A stretch of DNA of 64,000 nt from Comamonas testosteroni (GTDB lineage Bacteria; Pseudomonadota; Gammaproteobacteria; Burkholderiales; Burkholderiaceae_C). Made by a program: the position numbers and the translations under genes. The stretch covers positions 2,852,001 through 2,916,000 of the forward strand of contig CP044131.1 of NCBI GenBank assembly GCA_008727115.1, read 5' to 3'. This document shows, piece by piece, positions 43,006 to 52,573 of this stretch. The first letter of the stretch is position 1, and each line of letters opens with the position of its first letter. The notes beneath the pieces are model-generated. The model was not told the DNA's origin. It did not search any database and worked only from the letters and a program-made list of their open reading frames with translations.

Positions 43006-43785
43006 TCAGCGCCATTGAGGCTTGCGCTTTTGCGCAAATGCCTGAGCACCTTCCTGAGCATCAGCATCCAGCATATTGGTGGCCATGGTCTGGCCTGCCA
43101 GCTGATAGGCTGACTCAAGCCCCATTTCTCGCTGACGATAGACCAGCTCCTTGCCCATTTTTATCGCCACACGCGGCTTGCTCACAATGGCAGCCACCAA
43201 CTCCTCCACGGCTGCATCCAGCCTCTCAGGCTCCGCTACCCGATTGAGCAAACCATAATGCAGTGCTGTCTGGGCATCGATGAACTCGCCTGTGAGCAGC
43301 ATCTCCATGGACTGCTTGATCGGCATATTGCGAACGAGCGGCACGCTGGGTGTGGAGCAGAACAAGCCGTATTGAATGCCACTGGTAGCAAAACGCGCCT
43401 CGCTGCTGGCGACAGCTAGATCGCACTGGGCAACCAGTTGGCAGCCAGCTGCTGTTGCAATTCCCTGCACGCTCGCAACGACAGGCACAGGCAGCTTCTG
43501 AAGCGATAGCATCATGCGACTGCACTGAGCGAATAGGTGCTGGTAATAAGCCAGCTCCGTATGAGCTGCCATGTCTTTGAGGTTGTGTCCGGCGCAAAAG
43601 GCCTTGCCCTGGGCCGCCAGAACCACCACCCGTGCCTGCTCGTCCTTGGCCACAGCATCCAGAGCTGCCTGCAAGGCCGTGAGCATCTCACTGCTCAGCG
43701 CATTGAAGCGCTGCGGATCGCTCAATGTCAGACGCACCACGCCACGTGCATCCTGGCTGATCTGTACTAATGAGTCATTGTTCAT
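43006..43785 (-). CDS. ECHDC3-like enoyl-CoA hydratase family protein
   Basis: 259 residues, crotonase fold with CAGHNLKDM and QGIATAAGCQLVAQCDLAVA. The region that carries the catalytic Glu in true hydratases reads YGLFCSTPSVPLVRNM, as in human ECHDC3, and the C-terminus (EGAQAFAQKRKPQW) also matches ECHDC3. So ordinary hydratase activity is doubtful. It ends 18 bases before... the HDAC-like gene lies just upstream on the same strand, suggesting cotranscription. Confidence 0.87.
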   Translation of the reverse strand: MNNDSLVQISQDARGVVRLTLSDPQRFNALSSEMLTALQAALDAVAKDEQARVVVLAAQGKAFCAGHNLKDMAAHTELAYYQHLFAQCSRMMLSLQKLPVPVVASVQGIATAAGCQLVAQCDLAVASSEARFATSGIQYGLFCSTPSVPLVRNMPIKQSMEMLLTGEFIDAQTALHYGLLNRVAEPERLDAAVEELVAAIVSKPRVAIKMGKELVYRQREMGLESAYQLAGQTMATNMLDADAQEGAQAFAQKRKPQWR

Positions 43786-43803
43786 TGCCTGCCTGCTTTC
43801 GGA

Positions 43804-44763
43804 CTAAATATCAGCCAACACGCGCAGATGCGCTTCCACGCTGCGCGCCAGCGCATCCATCACATAACCACCTTCTAGACAGGAGACGATGCGCCCCTTG
43901 GAAAAGCGCCTAGCAATGTCTTTGACGCGCGTGGTGATCCAGGCAAAGTCGTTCTCGTTCAAGCCCAACTGTCCCATGTCGTCATCACGATGCGCATCAA
44001 ACCCGGCGCTGATAAAGATCATCTCGGGCTTGAAGGCTTCCAGTCGGGGAATCCACATCATCTCGACAATCTCGCGCACATCCATGCCCTTGGTATAGGC
44101 GGGCACGGGCACATTGAGCATATTGGGCGCAGGATCTTTGTCGCCGCTGAATGGGTAGAACGGATGCTGGAAGATGCCGCACATCAGCACACGATCGTCA
44201 CCCGAGAGGATGTCTTCCGTGCCATTGCCGTGATGCACATCAAAGTCGATCACCGCCACACGCTTGAGCTGGTAGCGCTCCAGCGCATACTTGGCAGCAA
44301 TGGCCACGTTGTTGAAAAAGCAAAAGCCCATGGCCTGGCTGCGCGTGGCATGGTGGCCTGGTGGACGGACGGCACAGAAAGCGTTTTCCAGCTCTCCGGC
44401 CAGCACCGCATCCGTCGCCGCCATGGCTGCGCCTGCAGATCGCAGGGCGGCTTTCAAGGTGTGGCGGTTGATGGAGGTGTCCGTATCCATCTGCTTGTAT
44501 TCCGGCCCGCCAGCGACCTGCTCCTGCTCCAGCCGGGCGGTCAGGCCTTGCAGCGCCGCCACATACATGGGGTCGTGAGCGAGCTCAACCTCGTCCAGCG
44601 AAGCCTCGGGCACCTCGCAGCGCTCCAGCGCGTCGCCAACCCCCGTTACCAACAGCCGGTCTTCAATCGCATCGAGCCGCGCCGGGCATTCAGGGTGGCC
44701 CGGGCCCATCTCATGCAACCAGCAATCCCGGTGGGTGAAATAACCTGTCTTGCCCACAACCAT
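43804..44763 (-). CDS. Histone deacetylase family amidohydrolase
   Basis: 319 residues, arginase/deacetylase fold. Motifs: RPPGHHATRSQAMGFCFFNN, Zn ligands in DFDVHHGNGT and the Asp in SAGFDAHRDD, plus LEGGY near the C-terminus with no Tyr substitution seen. Bacterial members deacetylate acetylpolyamines or small amides such as acetoin-related compounds. Eighteen bases upstream of the ECHDC3-like gene and divergent from moxR. Confidence 0.9.
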   Translation of the reverse strand: MVVGKTGYFTHRDCWLHEMGPGHPECPARLDAIEDRLLVTGVGDALERCEVPEASLDEVELAHDPMYVAALQGLTARLEQEQVAGGPEYKQMDTDTSINRHTLKAALRSAGAAMAATDAVLAGELENAFCAVRPPGHHATRSQAMGFCFFNNVAIAAKYALERYQLKRVAVIDFDVHHGNGTEDILSGDDRVLMCGIFQHPFYPFSGDKDPAPNMLNVPVPAYTKGMDVREIVEMMWIPRLEAFKPEMIFISAGFDAHRDDDMGQLGLNENDFAWITTRVKDIARRFSKGRIVSCLEGGYVMDALARSVEAHLRVLADI

Positions 44764-44799
44764 GTCTCCGCTATCGCTTATTTAGGATATGTTTCTGCC

Positions 44800-45720
44800 A
44801 TGCATGCACAGAACACAATTAATGCGCTTTTAAGTCAGCTTAACACGGTGATGGAGGGGAAACCGGATCAGGTCAGGGACGGGGTGGCCTGTTTGATTGC
44901 GGGCGGTCACTTGCTGATTGAGGACGTGCCTGGCGTGGGCAAGACCACGCTGGCCCATGCTCTGGCGCACAGTTTTGGCCTGCAGTTTTCGCGCGTGCAG
45001 TTCACCGCCGACCTCATGCCCAGCGACCTCACCGGCGTATCTATTTACGACCGCGGACAAGAGGCTTTTGTGTTTCACCCCGGCCCCGTGTTTGCCCAAG
45101 TACTGCTGGCCGACGAAATCAACCGCGCCAGCCCCAAGACGCAAAGCGCGCTGCTGGAAGCCATGGAAGAGCGCCAGGTCACCACCGAAGGCAAGACCCA
45201 TCGCCTGCCTGCGCCCTTTTTTGTGATTGCCACGCAGAACCCGCAGGAGCAACTGGGCACCTTCCCCCTGCCCGAAAGCCAGCTGGACCGCTTTCTGATG
45301 CGCATTAGCCTGGGCTACCCATCGCGCGATGCAGAGCGCAAATTGCTGAGCGATAACGGCCGCCGCGCTGCAGCCGATGCGCTGCAGCCCGTGATTACCC
45401 AGGAACAGTTGCAGCAACTCCAGGCCAGCGCTCTAGCCGTGCATGCCAGCGATGCGCTGCTCAACTATGTCCAAGACCTGATTGCCGCTACACGCAACGG
45501 CCAGTGGTTTGCACAGGGCCTGTCGCCCCGCGCAGGCATTGCGCTGCTGCGCGCAGCCAAGACCATTGCGCTGATGGAAGGCCGCGACTATGTGGCCCCT
45601 GATGATGTGCAAGCCATCTTGCCGCAGGTGGTTGCCCACCGCCTGGTGCCCGTAGGCCATGCCGGGCGCGGCGCTGTAGAGCAGGTGCGCGCCATGATGC
45701 AAGCCGTGCCGCTGTCGTGA
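44800..45720 (+). CDS. MoxR-type AAA+ ATPase
   Basis: 306 residues. Walker A GVPGVGKTTLAHALA, Walker B LLADEINRASPKTQSALLEAMEERQVT, sensor region ATQNPQEQLGTFPLPESQLDRF. MoxR proteins act as chaperones with a von Willebrand or DUF58 partner. The frame is open far upstream, but that stretch is antisense to the deacetylase gene; ATG 44800 gives the family N-terminus. First gene of a moxR-DUF58-tgpA operon. Confidence 0.92.
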   Translation: MHAQNTINALLSQLNTVMEGKPDQVRDGVACLIAGGHLLIEDVPGVGKTTLAHALAHSFGLQFSRVQFTADLMPSDLTGVSIYDRGQEAFVFHPGPVFAQVLLADEINRASPKTQSALLEAMEERQVTTEGKTHRLPAPFFVIATQNPQEQLGTFPLPESQLDRFLMRISLGYPSRDAERKLLSDNGRRAAADALQPVITQEQLQQLQASALAVHASDALLNYVQDLIAATRNGQWFAQGLSPRAGIALLRAAKTIALMEGRDYVAPDDVQAILPQVVAHRLVPVGHAGRGAVEQVRAMMQAVPLS

Positions 45721-45754
45721 TTTTGTGAATGAACTTCATCATGAATTTCATAGC

Positions 45755-46801
45755 ATGAAGCGCTCACCCAGTAAGCGCGAGACGCCAAAAACACTGAATA
45801 TCATCCAACCACGCAAAGCCATCCGCGCATGGATGACGGCCCGCCTGCCACGCCGCGACCAGCTCACGCTGACGCAGGGCAATGTGTACATCCTGCCCTC
45901 GCGCGCAGGCTGGGCCATGCTGGCCACGCTGATCGTGCTGCTGATTGCGGCCATCAACTACCAGCTCAACCTAGGCTATCTGCTGACCTTCTTGCTGGCG
46001 GGCAGCGCTGCCGCCAGCATGGTTGTGGGTCACGGCAATCTGCGCGGCCTGCAACTGAGCCTGACGGGCAGCGGCCAGACAAATACGCCGGGCGGCTGCT
46101 TTGCCCACGCGCCCTGCCCTGTGCACCTGAAGCTGCACAACGCCCGCAAATCACGGCGCTGGGGCATAGGTCTGGCCTTGCGCGATGCGTCCCAAGCCCA
46201 GTCAGATACCGACACCTGGACCTGGGTTGATGTTCCAGAGCAAGGCGACACCGCCGTGCAACTGAGCTTTGTACCCACCCGGCGTGGCCAGCAGGAACTG
46301 CCCGCCATCACCATACTGACCCGCTACCCACTGGGCGCTTTTCGCGTCTGGGCGCTGTGGCGCCCCGCCAGCAAGGTCTGGGTCTACCCTGCCCCCGAAA
46401 CCCATGCCCCGCCCCTGCCCGCCGCCAGCCCTGAATCCGGTGGCCGCAGCAGTGCGCAGGTGCGCAGCGGTGAAGAGTTTGATGGCGTGCGCGCCTATCA
46501 GACGGGCGACCCGCTCAAGCTGGTGGTCTGGAAAAAAGCCGCCCAGGCCTTTGCTGCTGGCAGCCACCAACTGGTCAGCCGCGACCGCCCCACCGCCCAC
46601 CATCACCGCCTGTGGCTGGATGCACGCCACACCGGGCTGGCCGACCATGAAGCCCAACTCTCGCGCCTGACGGCCTGGGTGCTGATGGCCCAGCAGCAAG
46701 GCCGCACCTGGGGCCTGCGCCTGCCCAGCGGCCAGGAAATCGCGCCCGGCAGCGGCGCGCAGCACACCACACGCTGCCTGGAGGCATTGGCCGCATCATG
46801 A
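45755..46801 (+). CDS. DUF58 domain protein
   Basis: 348 residues from ATG 45755 (a GTG at 45725 is also possible). Two membrane helices (about 45-85: GWAMLATLIVLLIAAINYQLNLGYLLTFLLAGSAAASMVVG) then a soluble part with the DUF58 signature GEEFDGVRAYQTGDPLKLVVWK. Partner of the MoxR ATPase; probably membrane-anchored envelope function. Its stop overlaps the next start (ATGA). Confidence 0.88.
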   Translation: MKRSPSKRETPKTLNIIQPRKAIRAWMTARLPRRDQLTLTQGNVYILPSRAGWAMLATLIVLLIAAINYQLNLGYLLTFLLAGSAAASMVVGHGNLRGLQLSLTGSGQTNTPGGCFAHAPCPVHLKLHNARKSRRWGIGLALRDASQAQSDTDTWTWVDVPEQGDTAVQLSFVPTRRGQQELPAITILTRYPLGAFRVWALWRPASKVWVYPAPETHAPPLPAASPESGGRSSAQVRSGEEFDGVRAYQTGDPLKLVVWKKAAQAFAAGSHQLVSRDRPTAHHHRLWLDARHTGLADHEAQLSRLTAWVLMAQQQGRTWGLRLPSGQEIAPGSGAQHTTRCLEALAAS

Positions 46802-48885
46802 GCAGCACCATTTCCCAAAACTCCGACTGGCTGCACAAGTTAGGCGCCCTGCCCCGCGATGCGCGGGACACCTTGTTTCTACTGGCCGTCATTGCCTGGA
46901 TCATGCTGCCCCAGGCACAGCACACACCTTGGTGGACCAGCGCTTTTGCCGCCGCCTTGCTGCTGTGGCGGGCGCGGCTGGCATTGACGGGCGCAGCCCT
47001 GCCCAGCCGCTGGGTGCTGGCGGGTGCGCTGGCCGTTGCCATTGCGGCGACCTGGGCATCACACAAAACCATTGTGGGGCGCGATGCGGGTGTGACGCTG
47101 GTGGTCATGTTGCTGGCCCTCAAAACCCTGGAGCTACGCGCCCGGCGCGATGCCATGGTGGTGTTCTTTCTGGGCTTTTTTGTACTGCTCAGCAACTTCT
47201 TTTATTCACAGTCTCTGCTCACAGCTGCCGCCATGGTGCTGGGGCTGATGGGCTTGCTGACCGCGCTGGTCAATGCCCATATGACGGCAGGCAAGCCGCC
47301 TTTGATGCAAGCGCTGCGCACGGCAGCCAAGCTGGCGCTATGGGGTGCGCCCGTCATGGTGGCGCTGTTTTTGTTCTTTCCACGCATGGCGCCGCTATGG
47401 GGCGTGCCAGCGGATGATCTGGCCGGCAAATCTGGCCTGTCAGAGAACATGCGCGTGGGCGAAGTTGCGTCTTTGGCTATGGACGACAGCGTGGCGCTGC
47501 GCATTCGTTTTGATACGCCGGGACAGAAAGAGCCGCCTGCCAACACCCTGTATTTCCGTGGCCCGGTGCTTAGCCAGTTCGATGGGCGCAACTGGCAGGC
47601 TGACACGATGAGTGACGCCATGAGCACGCCGCAGCTACGCGTCAGCGGCGAGCCCATTCGCTACCAGATGCTGATCGCGCCCAGCAAGCGCCGCTGGCTG
47701 ACCTTGCTCGACGCCGTTCAGGCCGAGCCGCAGATTCCACCCGGCGCATCGGTGGGCCGTTTGCGCATGACATCCAGCCTGCAATGGATGAGCTGGCGCC
47801 CCATCACCGATGTGCTGCGTGTGGATGCGCAAAGCCATACCGAGTTCAGCCACGGTCCGCTGCAAGCTACGCCCGAACTCAAACGCTATCTGCAACTGCC
47901 GCCGGGCAGCAACCCGCGCACGCAGGAGTTGGGCGCGCAGCTACGCGCACAGCTTGGCGCCAATGCAGACACAGGCACGTTGATTGCCGCCGCCCTGCAG
48001 CGCCTGAAAACCGGCGGCTACACCTACACGCTGGAGCCCGGCGTGGTGGACAGTGTTCACACTGCAGACGACTTCTGGTTTGACAGCAAGCAAGGCTTTT
48101 GCGAACACATTGCGTCTGCCTTTGCCGTGCTCATGCGCGGCATGGACGTGCCTGCACGCATCGTCACCGGCTACCAGGGGGGCGACCGCAACAGCGTGGA
48201 CAACTACTGGACGGTGCGCAACAGCGATGCCCATGCCTGGACCGAAGTGTGGATTGCTGGTCAAGGCTGGACCCGCGTGGACCCCACAGGTGCCGTCTCA
48301 CCAAGTCGAGTCGGGCAGTTCCAGCGCCTGAGCGCACCGCAGGGCACCTTTGCCAGCGCGGTTGGCAATTTTGTCGATGTCAGCACGATGGAGAAGCTGC
48401 GTGCCGTCTGGGAAGCCGTGAACAACCGCTGGAACCAGTGGGTCATCAACTACACGCAAAACCGCCAGCTCAATCTGCTGCAAAGCCTGGGCTTTGAATC
48501 ACCCAACTGGACGGACTTGTTGCGTCTGCTGGCAGGCAGCCTGAGTGCACTGGCCCTGCTGTGGCTGATCTGGGCCCGCGCCACGCGCCCGCAGCGCGAT
48601 GGCTGGAGCCAGCTCATGCACGAAGCCAGGCAGCGCCTGCAGCGCGCGGGCCTGGACAGCAGCGCCAGCGACTCCGCCCGCAGCCTGGCGCGCGGCGCGC
48701 AAGCGCGCTGGGCGGCAGAACCCACACTTGCCCCTCTGGCCGCGAACTTATCCGACTGGCTGCTGGACATGGAACGGCTACGCTATGCACCGTCCTCGGC
48801 CCCACCAACGGCTGAACTCAACACCCTGCGCCAGCGCTGGCAGACCTTGAAGAAGCAGCGCTGGCCCACCAACGTCAAAAATTAA
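46798..48885 (+). CDS. TgpA-like transglutaminase membrane protein (DUF3488)
   Basis: 695 residues: a cluster of N-terminal membrane helices (about 18-200), a periplasmic transglutaminase-like domain with Cys in KQGFCEHIASAFAVLMRG, His in SDAHAWTEVW and Asp in RVDPTG, one further helix near 570-590 and a cytoplasmic tail (DUF4129-like). TgpA in Pseudomonas is essential and has transglutaminase activity. Third gene of the operon with moxR and the DUF58 gene. Confidence 0.9.
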   Translation: MSSTISQNSDWLHKLGALPRDARDTLFLLAVIAWIMLPQAQHTPWWTSAFAAALLLWRARLALTGAALPSRWVLAGALAVAIAATWASHKTIVGRDAGVTLVVMLLALKTLELRARRDAMVVFFLGFFVLLSNFFYSQSLLTAAAMVLGLMGLLTALVNAHMTAGKPPLMQALRTAAKLALWGAPVMVALFLFFPRMAPLWGVPADDLAGKSGLSENMRVGEVASLAMDDSVALRIRFDTPGQKEPPANTLYFRGPVLSQFDGRNWQADTMSDAMSTPQLRVSGEPIRYQMLIAPSKRRWLTLLDAVQAEPQIPPGASVGRLRMTSSLQWMSWRPITDVLRVDAQSHTEFSHGPLQATPELKRYLQLPPGSNPRTQELGAQLRAQLGANADTGTLIAAALQRLKTGGYTYTLEPGVVDSVHTADDFWFDSKQGFCEHIASAFAVLMRGMDVPARIVTGYQGGDRNSVDNYWTVRNSDAHAWTEVWIAGQGWTRVDPTGAVSPSRVGQFQRLSAPQGTFASAVGNFVDVSTMEKLRAVWEAVNNRWNQWVINYTQNRQLNLLQSLGFESPNWTDLLRLLAGSLSALALLWLIWARATRPQRDGWSQLMHEARQRLQRAGLDSSASDSARSLARGAQARWAAEPTLAPLAANLSDWLLDMERLRYAPSSAPPTAELNTLRQRWQTLKKQRWPTNVKN

Positions 48886-48889
48886 AAAC

Positions 48890-50041
48890 ATGAGCACCCT
48901 CCGCAAGACTGACAAGCGCTACAAGGCAAAAACACTGAGCATTCTTGCCCTGTGCCTGCTGACCGCAGCTGCCATGGCCGCGCCTGCCAAAAAGACCACG
49001 AAGGCTGCACGCAAAGCCGCGCCCGCCGTAGCCGCGGCTACAGCAGCCACCGCCGCCGTGGCCTATGCCAGCCGGGGCGATGCCATGCAACTGGCCGACG
49101 ACATTGCCGCCCGCCGCGACCTGCCTGCCGACTGGGTGCGCGCGCAGCTGGGTGAAGCAAAAAATCTGCCCGTAGTCACCCGTTTGATGACGCCCGCTGG
49201 CAAGACCTTTGTGAAGAACTGGACGGTGTACCGCAGCCGCTTTATCGACCCCGTGCGCATCCGCGCCGGTGTGCAGTTCTGGCAGGCCAACCGCCAGGCG
49301 CTTGCGCGTGCCGAGCAGCAGTTTGGCGTGCCCGCCGAGATCATCGTCGGCATCATTGGCGTGGAAACCATCTATGGCCGCAATATGGGCAACTTCCGCG
49401 TGATGGATGCGCTGGCCACGCTGACGCTGGACTTTCCGCAATCCCACCCTCGCGCCCAGGCCCGCACCGATTACTTCCGGGGTGAGCTGGAGCAGGTACT
49501 GGTCACCGCCAACCGCACAGGCTCCGACCCCTTCGCGCTGCGCGGAAGCTATGCGGGCGCCATGGGTCTGGGCCAGTTCATGCCCACCAGCTGGGAAAAA
49601 TTTGCGGTGGACTTTGATGGCGATGGCCGGATCGACCTGTTCAACAGTGCCACCGATGCCATTGGCTCGGTCGCCAACTACTTCATCGGTCACGGCTGGA
49701 AGCCGGGCCTGCCCACAGCGTTCACGGTAGATATGCGCGCCCAGGGTGTAAATCTGGCAACCCTGCTGGCTCCCGATATCAACCCCACATTCACCGCCGC
49801 ACAAATGGCCGAACATGATGTGCGGGTGCTGGGTGCCGAAAACTACGAACACCCACTCGCTCTGATTGAGCTGAAGAATGGCAACTCCGGCCCCACGGAA
49901 TACATTGCCGGCACAGAAAATTTCTACGCCATCACGCGCTACAACTGGTCGGCTTTCTATGCGCTTTCGGTCATTGAACTGGGCCGCGAAGTGCACGATG
50001 CCTTCCTGGCCAGTCAAGCCGCACTGGCTGCCAGAAACTAA
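48890..50041 (+). CDS. Lytic murein transglycosylase B-type
   Basis: 383 residues. Signal peptide of about 31 residues (LSILALCLLTAAAMAAPA), then an Ala/Lys-rich linker and the MltB domain. The catalytic Glu is in IIVGIIGVETIYGRNMG; AGAMGLGQFMPTSW and DGDGRIDLFNSATDAIGSVANYF complete the signature. Cleaves peptidoglycan in the periplasm. No lipobox Cys is seen, so it is probably soluble. Four bases after tgpA, so likely in the same operon. Confidence 0.9.
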   Translation: MSTLRKTDKRYKAKTLSILALCLLTAAAMAAPAKKTTKAARKAAPAVAAATAATAAVAYASRGDAMQLADDIAARRDLPADWVRAQLGEAKNLPVVTRLMTPAGKTFVKNWTVYRSRFIDPVRIRAGVQFWQANRQALARAEQQFGVPAEIIVGIIGVETIYGRNMGNFRVMDALATLTLDFPQSHPRAQARTDYFRGELEQVLVTANRTGSDPFALRGSYAGAMGLGQFMPTSWEKFAVDFDGDGRIDLFNSATDAIGSVANYFIGHGWKPGLPTAFTVDMRAQGVNLATLLAPDINPTFTAAQMAEHDVRVLGAENYEHPLALIELKNGNSGPTEYIAGTENFYAITRYNWSAFYALSVIELGREVHDAFLASQAALAARN

Positions 50042-50052
50042 AGAAAAAGGGC

Positions 50053-50086
50053 CATAGCTCTTGCTGGAAAAGCGTCATCAGCTATG
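50053..50086 (+). repeat. Small inverted-repeat element after mltB
   Basis: CATAGCT at 50053-50059 pairs with AGCTATG at 50080-50086, with TTGCTGGAAAAGCG inside; similar in layout to the element after prpF. May act as a weak terminator. Confidence 0.5.
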
Positions 50087-50207
50087 AGTTCAATAGTCTT
50101 TTACAAACTTGGAGGCCCTGCACCAGCTACTGCAAACGGCGCGCACAATGGTGTCAATTGCAGGCAATTCAAGTCATTTCAGCGAAATTTATTCTTCCAA
50201 AAAATCT

Positions 50208-50237
50208 CTTGAAATGCGCTTGCGGCTACCTACCTAT
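50208..50237 (+). promoter_or_regulatory. Candidate sigma-32 promoter of hsp20
   Basis: CTTGAAA at 50208-50214 is a perfect sigma-32 -35 element; CCTACCTAT follows after 14 bases as a fair -10 element. The Hsp20 start lies 50 bases further. Confidence 0.5.
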
Positions 50238-50287
50238 GAACCAAGCGGCAACAACGCAAGCCGCACAGTTGATAGGAGTTAAACACC

Positions 50288-50671
50288 ATGATCTTCGCCC
50301 CCGTGATGAGCCGCAATGCATTTGTTTCCCCTCGCGCTGCCGACCTGGATTTGCAGCGTTTTCTGCAAGGAACTCTGGGTGCTGCAGCCCCTGCGCAGCA
50401 ACAAGTTCAAGTCAAGCGCGACGACCAGGCCACCACTCTGAGCATTGACGTTCCCGGTCTGGCCCGCGAGCAGCTCAAGCTCTCCATCGAAGGCTCCCTC
50501 GTCAAGCTCGAAAGCGTGGAAGGTGCAGCCCGCCAAGTCAAACGCGCCTGGGAACTGGATCATGAAATTGATGCTGCAGCCAGCAAGGCCCGCCTTGAGC
50601 ATGGTGTGCTGACGCTGACACTGGCCAAGCTCGAACCCCAGAGCAAGGCCGTGACGCTGAGCATCGAATAA
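50288..50671 (+). CDS. Small heat-shock protein, Hsp20 family
   Basis: 127 residues: alpha-crystallin domain from about residue 40 (VQVKRDDQATTLSIDVPGLAREQLKLSIEGSLVKLE), C-terminal LEHGVLTLTLAKLEPQSK. Shorter and less conserved than IbpA, and no I-x-I/V tail is evident. Holds unfolding proteins. Upstream sigma-32-like promoter fits heat control. Terminator at 50747. Confidence 0.85.
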   Translation: MIFAPVMSRNAFVSPRAADLDLQRFLQGTLGAAAPAQQQVQVKRDDQATTLSIDVPGLAREQLKLSIEGSLVKLESVEGAARQVKRAWELDHEIDAAASKARLEHGVLTLTLAKLEPQSKAVTLSIE

Positions 50672-50746
50672 GCGCTGTTTACGCCGACCTGCCAGCCTCT
50701 TCCTTTCTTCCATCTCCTCTTCGCAAGAGGTCGGCCGGAAAGCACA

Positions 50747-50780
50747 AAGCCCGCAATGCCTATGCGCTGCGGGCTTTTAT
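50747..50780. terminator. Bidirectional terminator hsp20/tsaD
   Basis: AAAGCCCGCA ... TGCGGGCTTTTATTTT with a 12-base loop. Confidence 0.88.
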
Positions 50781-50839
50781 TTTGAGTTTGCTCAAAGTGC
50801 TATCAGCCCTGGCTTGCTCCAAGCACTCGGCAGATATGC

Positions 50840-51880
50840 TTACTTGAGCGAGTCCAGCGGCCAGCGTGGCTTCACGTCAAAAGCATATTCGTGCTGTGCC
50901 TGCTCGCGCCCCGCCTGTATGCGCATGGCTGCAGCCATGGCAATCATGGCGCCGTTGTCGGTGCACAAATGCAGCTCCGGGTAATGCACACGAATCTTGT
51001 GTTTGGCACAGGCTTCATTGAGCTGCTCACGCAGCAGCTTGTTCGCCCCCACACCTCCTGCGACCACCACACGCTTCATGCCAGTCTGCTTGAGAGCTTT
51101 CATGGTCTTCTTGATCAACACATCCACGATCGCCGCCTGGGTGCTCGCCGCCAGGTCGGCCTTGCGAGCCTCCAGGTCGTCACCCAGCTTTTTGGCCTGG
51201 GTCAGCACTGCCGTCTTGAGGCCGGCAAAGGAAAAGTCCAGATCTCCCGAATGCAGCAAGGGCCGTGGCAGCTTGAAAGCCTCAGGGTCTCCGTCCTCAG
51301 CCAGCTTGGAGAGCACAGGACCGCCCGGGTAAGGCAAACCCATGAGCTTGGCCGACTTGTCAAAGGCTTCGCCTGCGGCATCGTCAATGGTTTCACCCAG
51401 AATTTCGTATTCACCCACGCCATCGACCCGCATCAACTGGGTATGCCCACCCGAAACCAGCAGGGCAATGAACGGAAACTCCGGCGGATCCTCGCTGAGG
51501 AAGGGTGAGAGCAAATGGCCTTCAAGGTGGTGTACGCCCAGCACGGGCTTGTCCAGCGCCGCCGCCATGGCACAAGCCGCGCCAGAACCAACCAGCAAGG
51601 CACCGGCTAGACCCGGGCCGCGTGTAAAAGCAACCACATCCACGTTTTCTAAAGTCTCCTCAGACTCGGCCAGCACTTTTTCCGTCAGCGGCAACACGCG
51701 GCGAATATGGTCGCGGCTGGCCAGCTCTGGCACGACTCCGCCATAGGCCCTGTGCATCTCGATTTGGCTATGCAAAGCATGGCTCAGCAAGATGGGTACG
51801 CCTTGGGCATCCGATGTGCGCACCAAGGCCACGCCGGTTTCATCGCAGGAGGATTCGATTCCGAGGATCAGCAAACTCAT
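50840..51880 (-). CDS. tsaD: tRNA threonylcarbamoyladenosine transferase subunit TsaD
   Basis: 346 residues, normal length. [14 protein letters not shown] start, metal-binding [32 protein letters not shown] and [14 protein letters not shown]. Transfers threonylcarbamoyl to A37 of ANN-decoding tRNAs with TsaB/TsaE. Start at ATG 51880 rather than ten codons upstream. Confidence 0.97.
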   Translation of the reverse strand: MSLLILGIESSCDETGVALVRTSDAQGVPILLSHALHSQIEMHRAYGGVVPELASRDHIRRVLPLTEKVLAESEETLENVDVVAFTRGPGLAGALLVGSGAACAMAAALDKPVLGVHHLEGHLLSPFLSEDPPEFPFIALLVSGGHTQLMRVDGVGEYEILGETIDDAAGEAFDKSAKLMGLPYPGGPVLSKLAEDGDPEAFKLPRPLLHSGDLDFSFAGLKTAVLTQAKKLGDDLEARKADLAASTQAAIVDVLIKKTMKALKQTGMKRVVVAGGVGANKLLREQLNEACAKHKIRVHYPELHLCTDNGAMIAMAAAMRIQAGREQAQHEYAFDVKPRWPLDSLK

Positions 51881-51966
51881 GGCCGCAAGTGTAGAACTTG
51901 CAGCCACCAAACGCAGAAAAGACGGACATTAGCCCTGCCCGTCTTCACTATTCAATTCATAGCTAT

Positions 51967-52422
51967 TTACGCTTGATTGACGCTGGGCGTACCGGAAATA
52001 TAGTGTTCCAGCTGCTCAATGGTGAATTGCTGTGCCGAGATGATTTCCTTGACGATGTCGCCGATGGAAATCAGCCCCTGCAGCTCATGGCTGTCATTGA
52101 TGACCGGTAAATGGCGCATGCGATTGCTGGTCATCAGCGACATGCATTCCTCGCTGGTCTGATGGGGCTGTACGCAATGCACTTTTCGCGTCATGACCTC
52201 ATCGACTCGGGTAACAGCCGAGCTTCGCCCTTGCAACGCAATCTTGCGTGCATAGTCACGCTCGGTCACGATACCCGCAATTTCTCCGGCTTCCAGCACC
52301 AGTAGCGCGCCAATGCCCTTGTCCGCCATCAGCTGCAGTGCAGTCAGCATGGTGTCGGTGGGAGAGACGCTGTAGATGGTGCTATTGCCTTTGGTGCGCA
52401 AGATTTCGGCGACGGTAGTCAT
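51967..52422 (-). CDS. Two-CBS-domain protein
   Basis: 151 residues: CBS1 about 12-65 (TIYSVSPTDTMLTALQLMADKGIGALLVLEAGEIAGIVTERDYARK), CBS2 about 80-135. Binds adenine nucleotides in characterised relatives. Start ATG 52422 with AGGAGA upstream. Stand-alone regulator-like protein with unknown partner. Confidence 0.88.
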   Translation of the reverse strand: MTTVAEILRTKGNSTIYSVSPTDTMLTALQLMADKGIGALLVLEAGEIAGIVTERDYARKIALQGRSSAVTRVDEVMTRKVHCVQPHQTSEECMSLMTSNRMRHLPVINDSHELQGLISIGDIVKEIISAQQFTIEQLEHYISGTPSVNQA

Positions 52423-52535
52423 CAGGTTCTCCTTTCTGGACTGGCCATTCATGCCAAGTGCATGACGACCTGTCCAGTGTGAGAAACATGCTGCATTGCG
52501 GCAATCAGGCTATGCCCGTAGATAAAAACAAAAAA

Positions 52536-52551
52536 GGCAGCCGAAGCTGCC
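52536..52551 (-). terminator. Terminator of the DUF937 gene
   Basis: GGCAGC-N4-GCTGCC followed on the minus strand by TTTTTTGTTTTT. Confidence 0.8.
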
Positions 52552-52573
52552 TTGCTACCGTCACAAGCAGTGC

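Noticed and set aside
43990..44799. N-terminal extension of the MoxR frame
   Set aside because: The extension is antisense to the deacetylase gene and has no family similarity; the ATG at 44800 gives the normal MoxR start.
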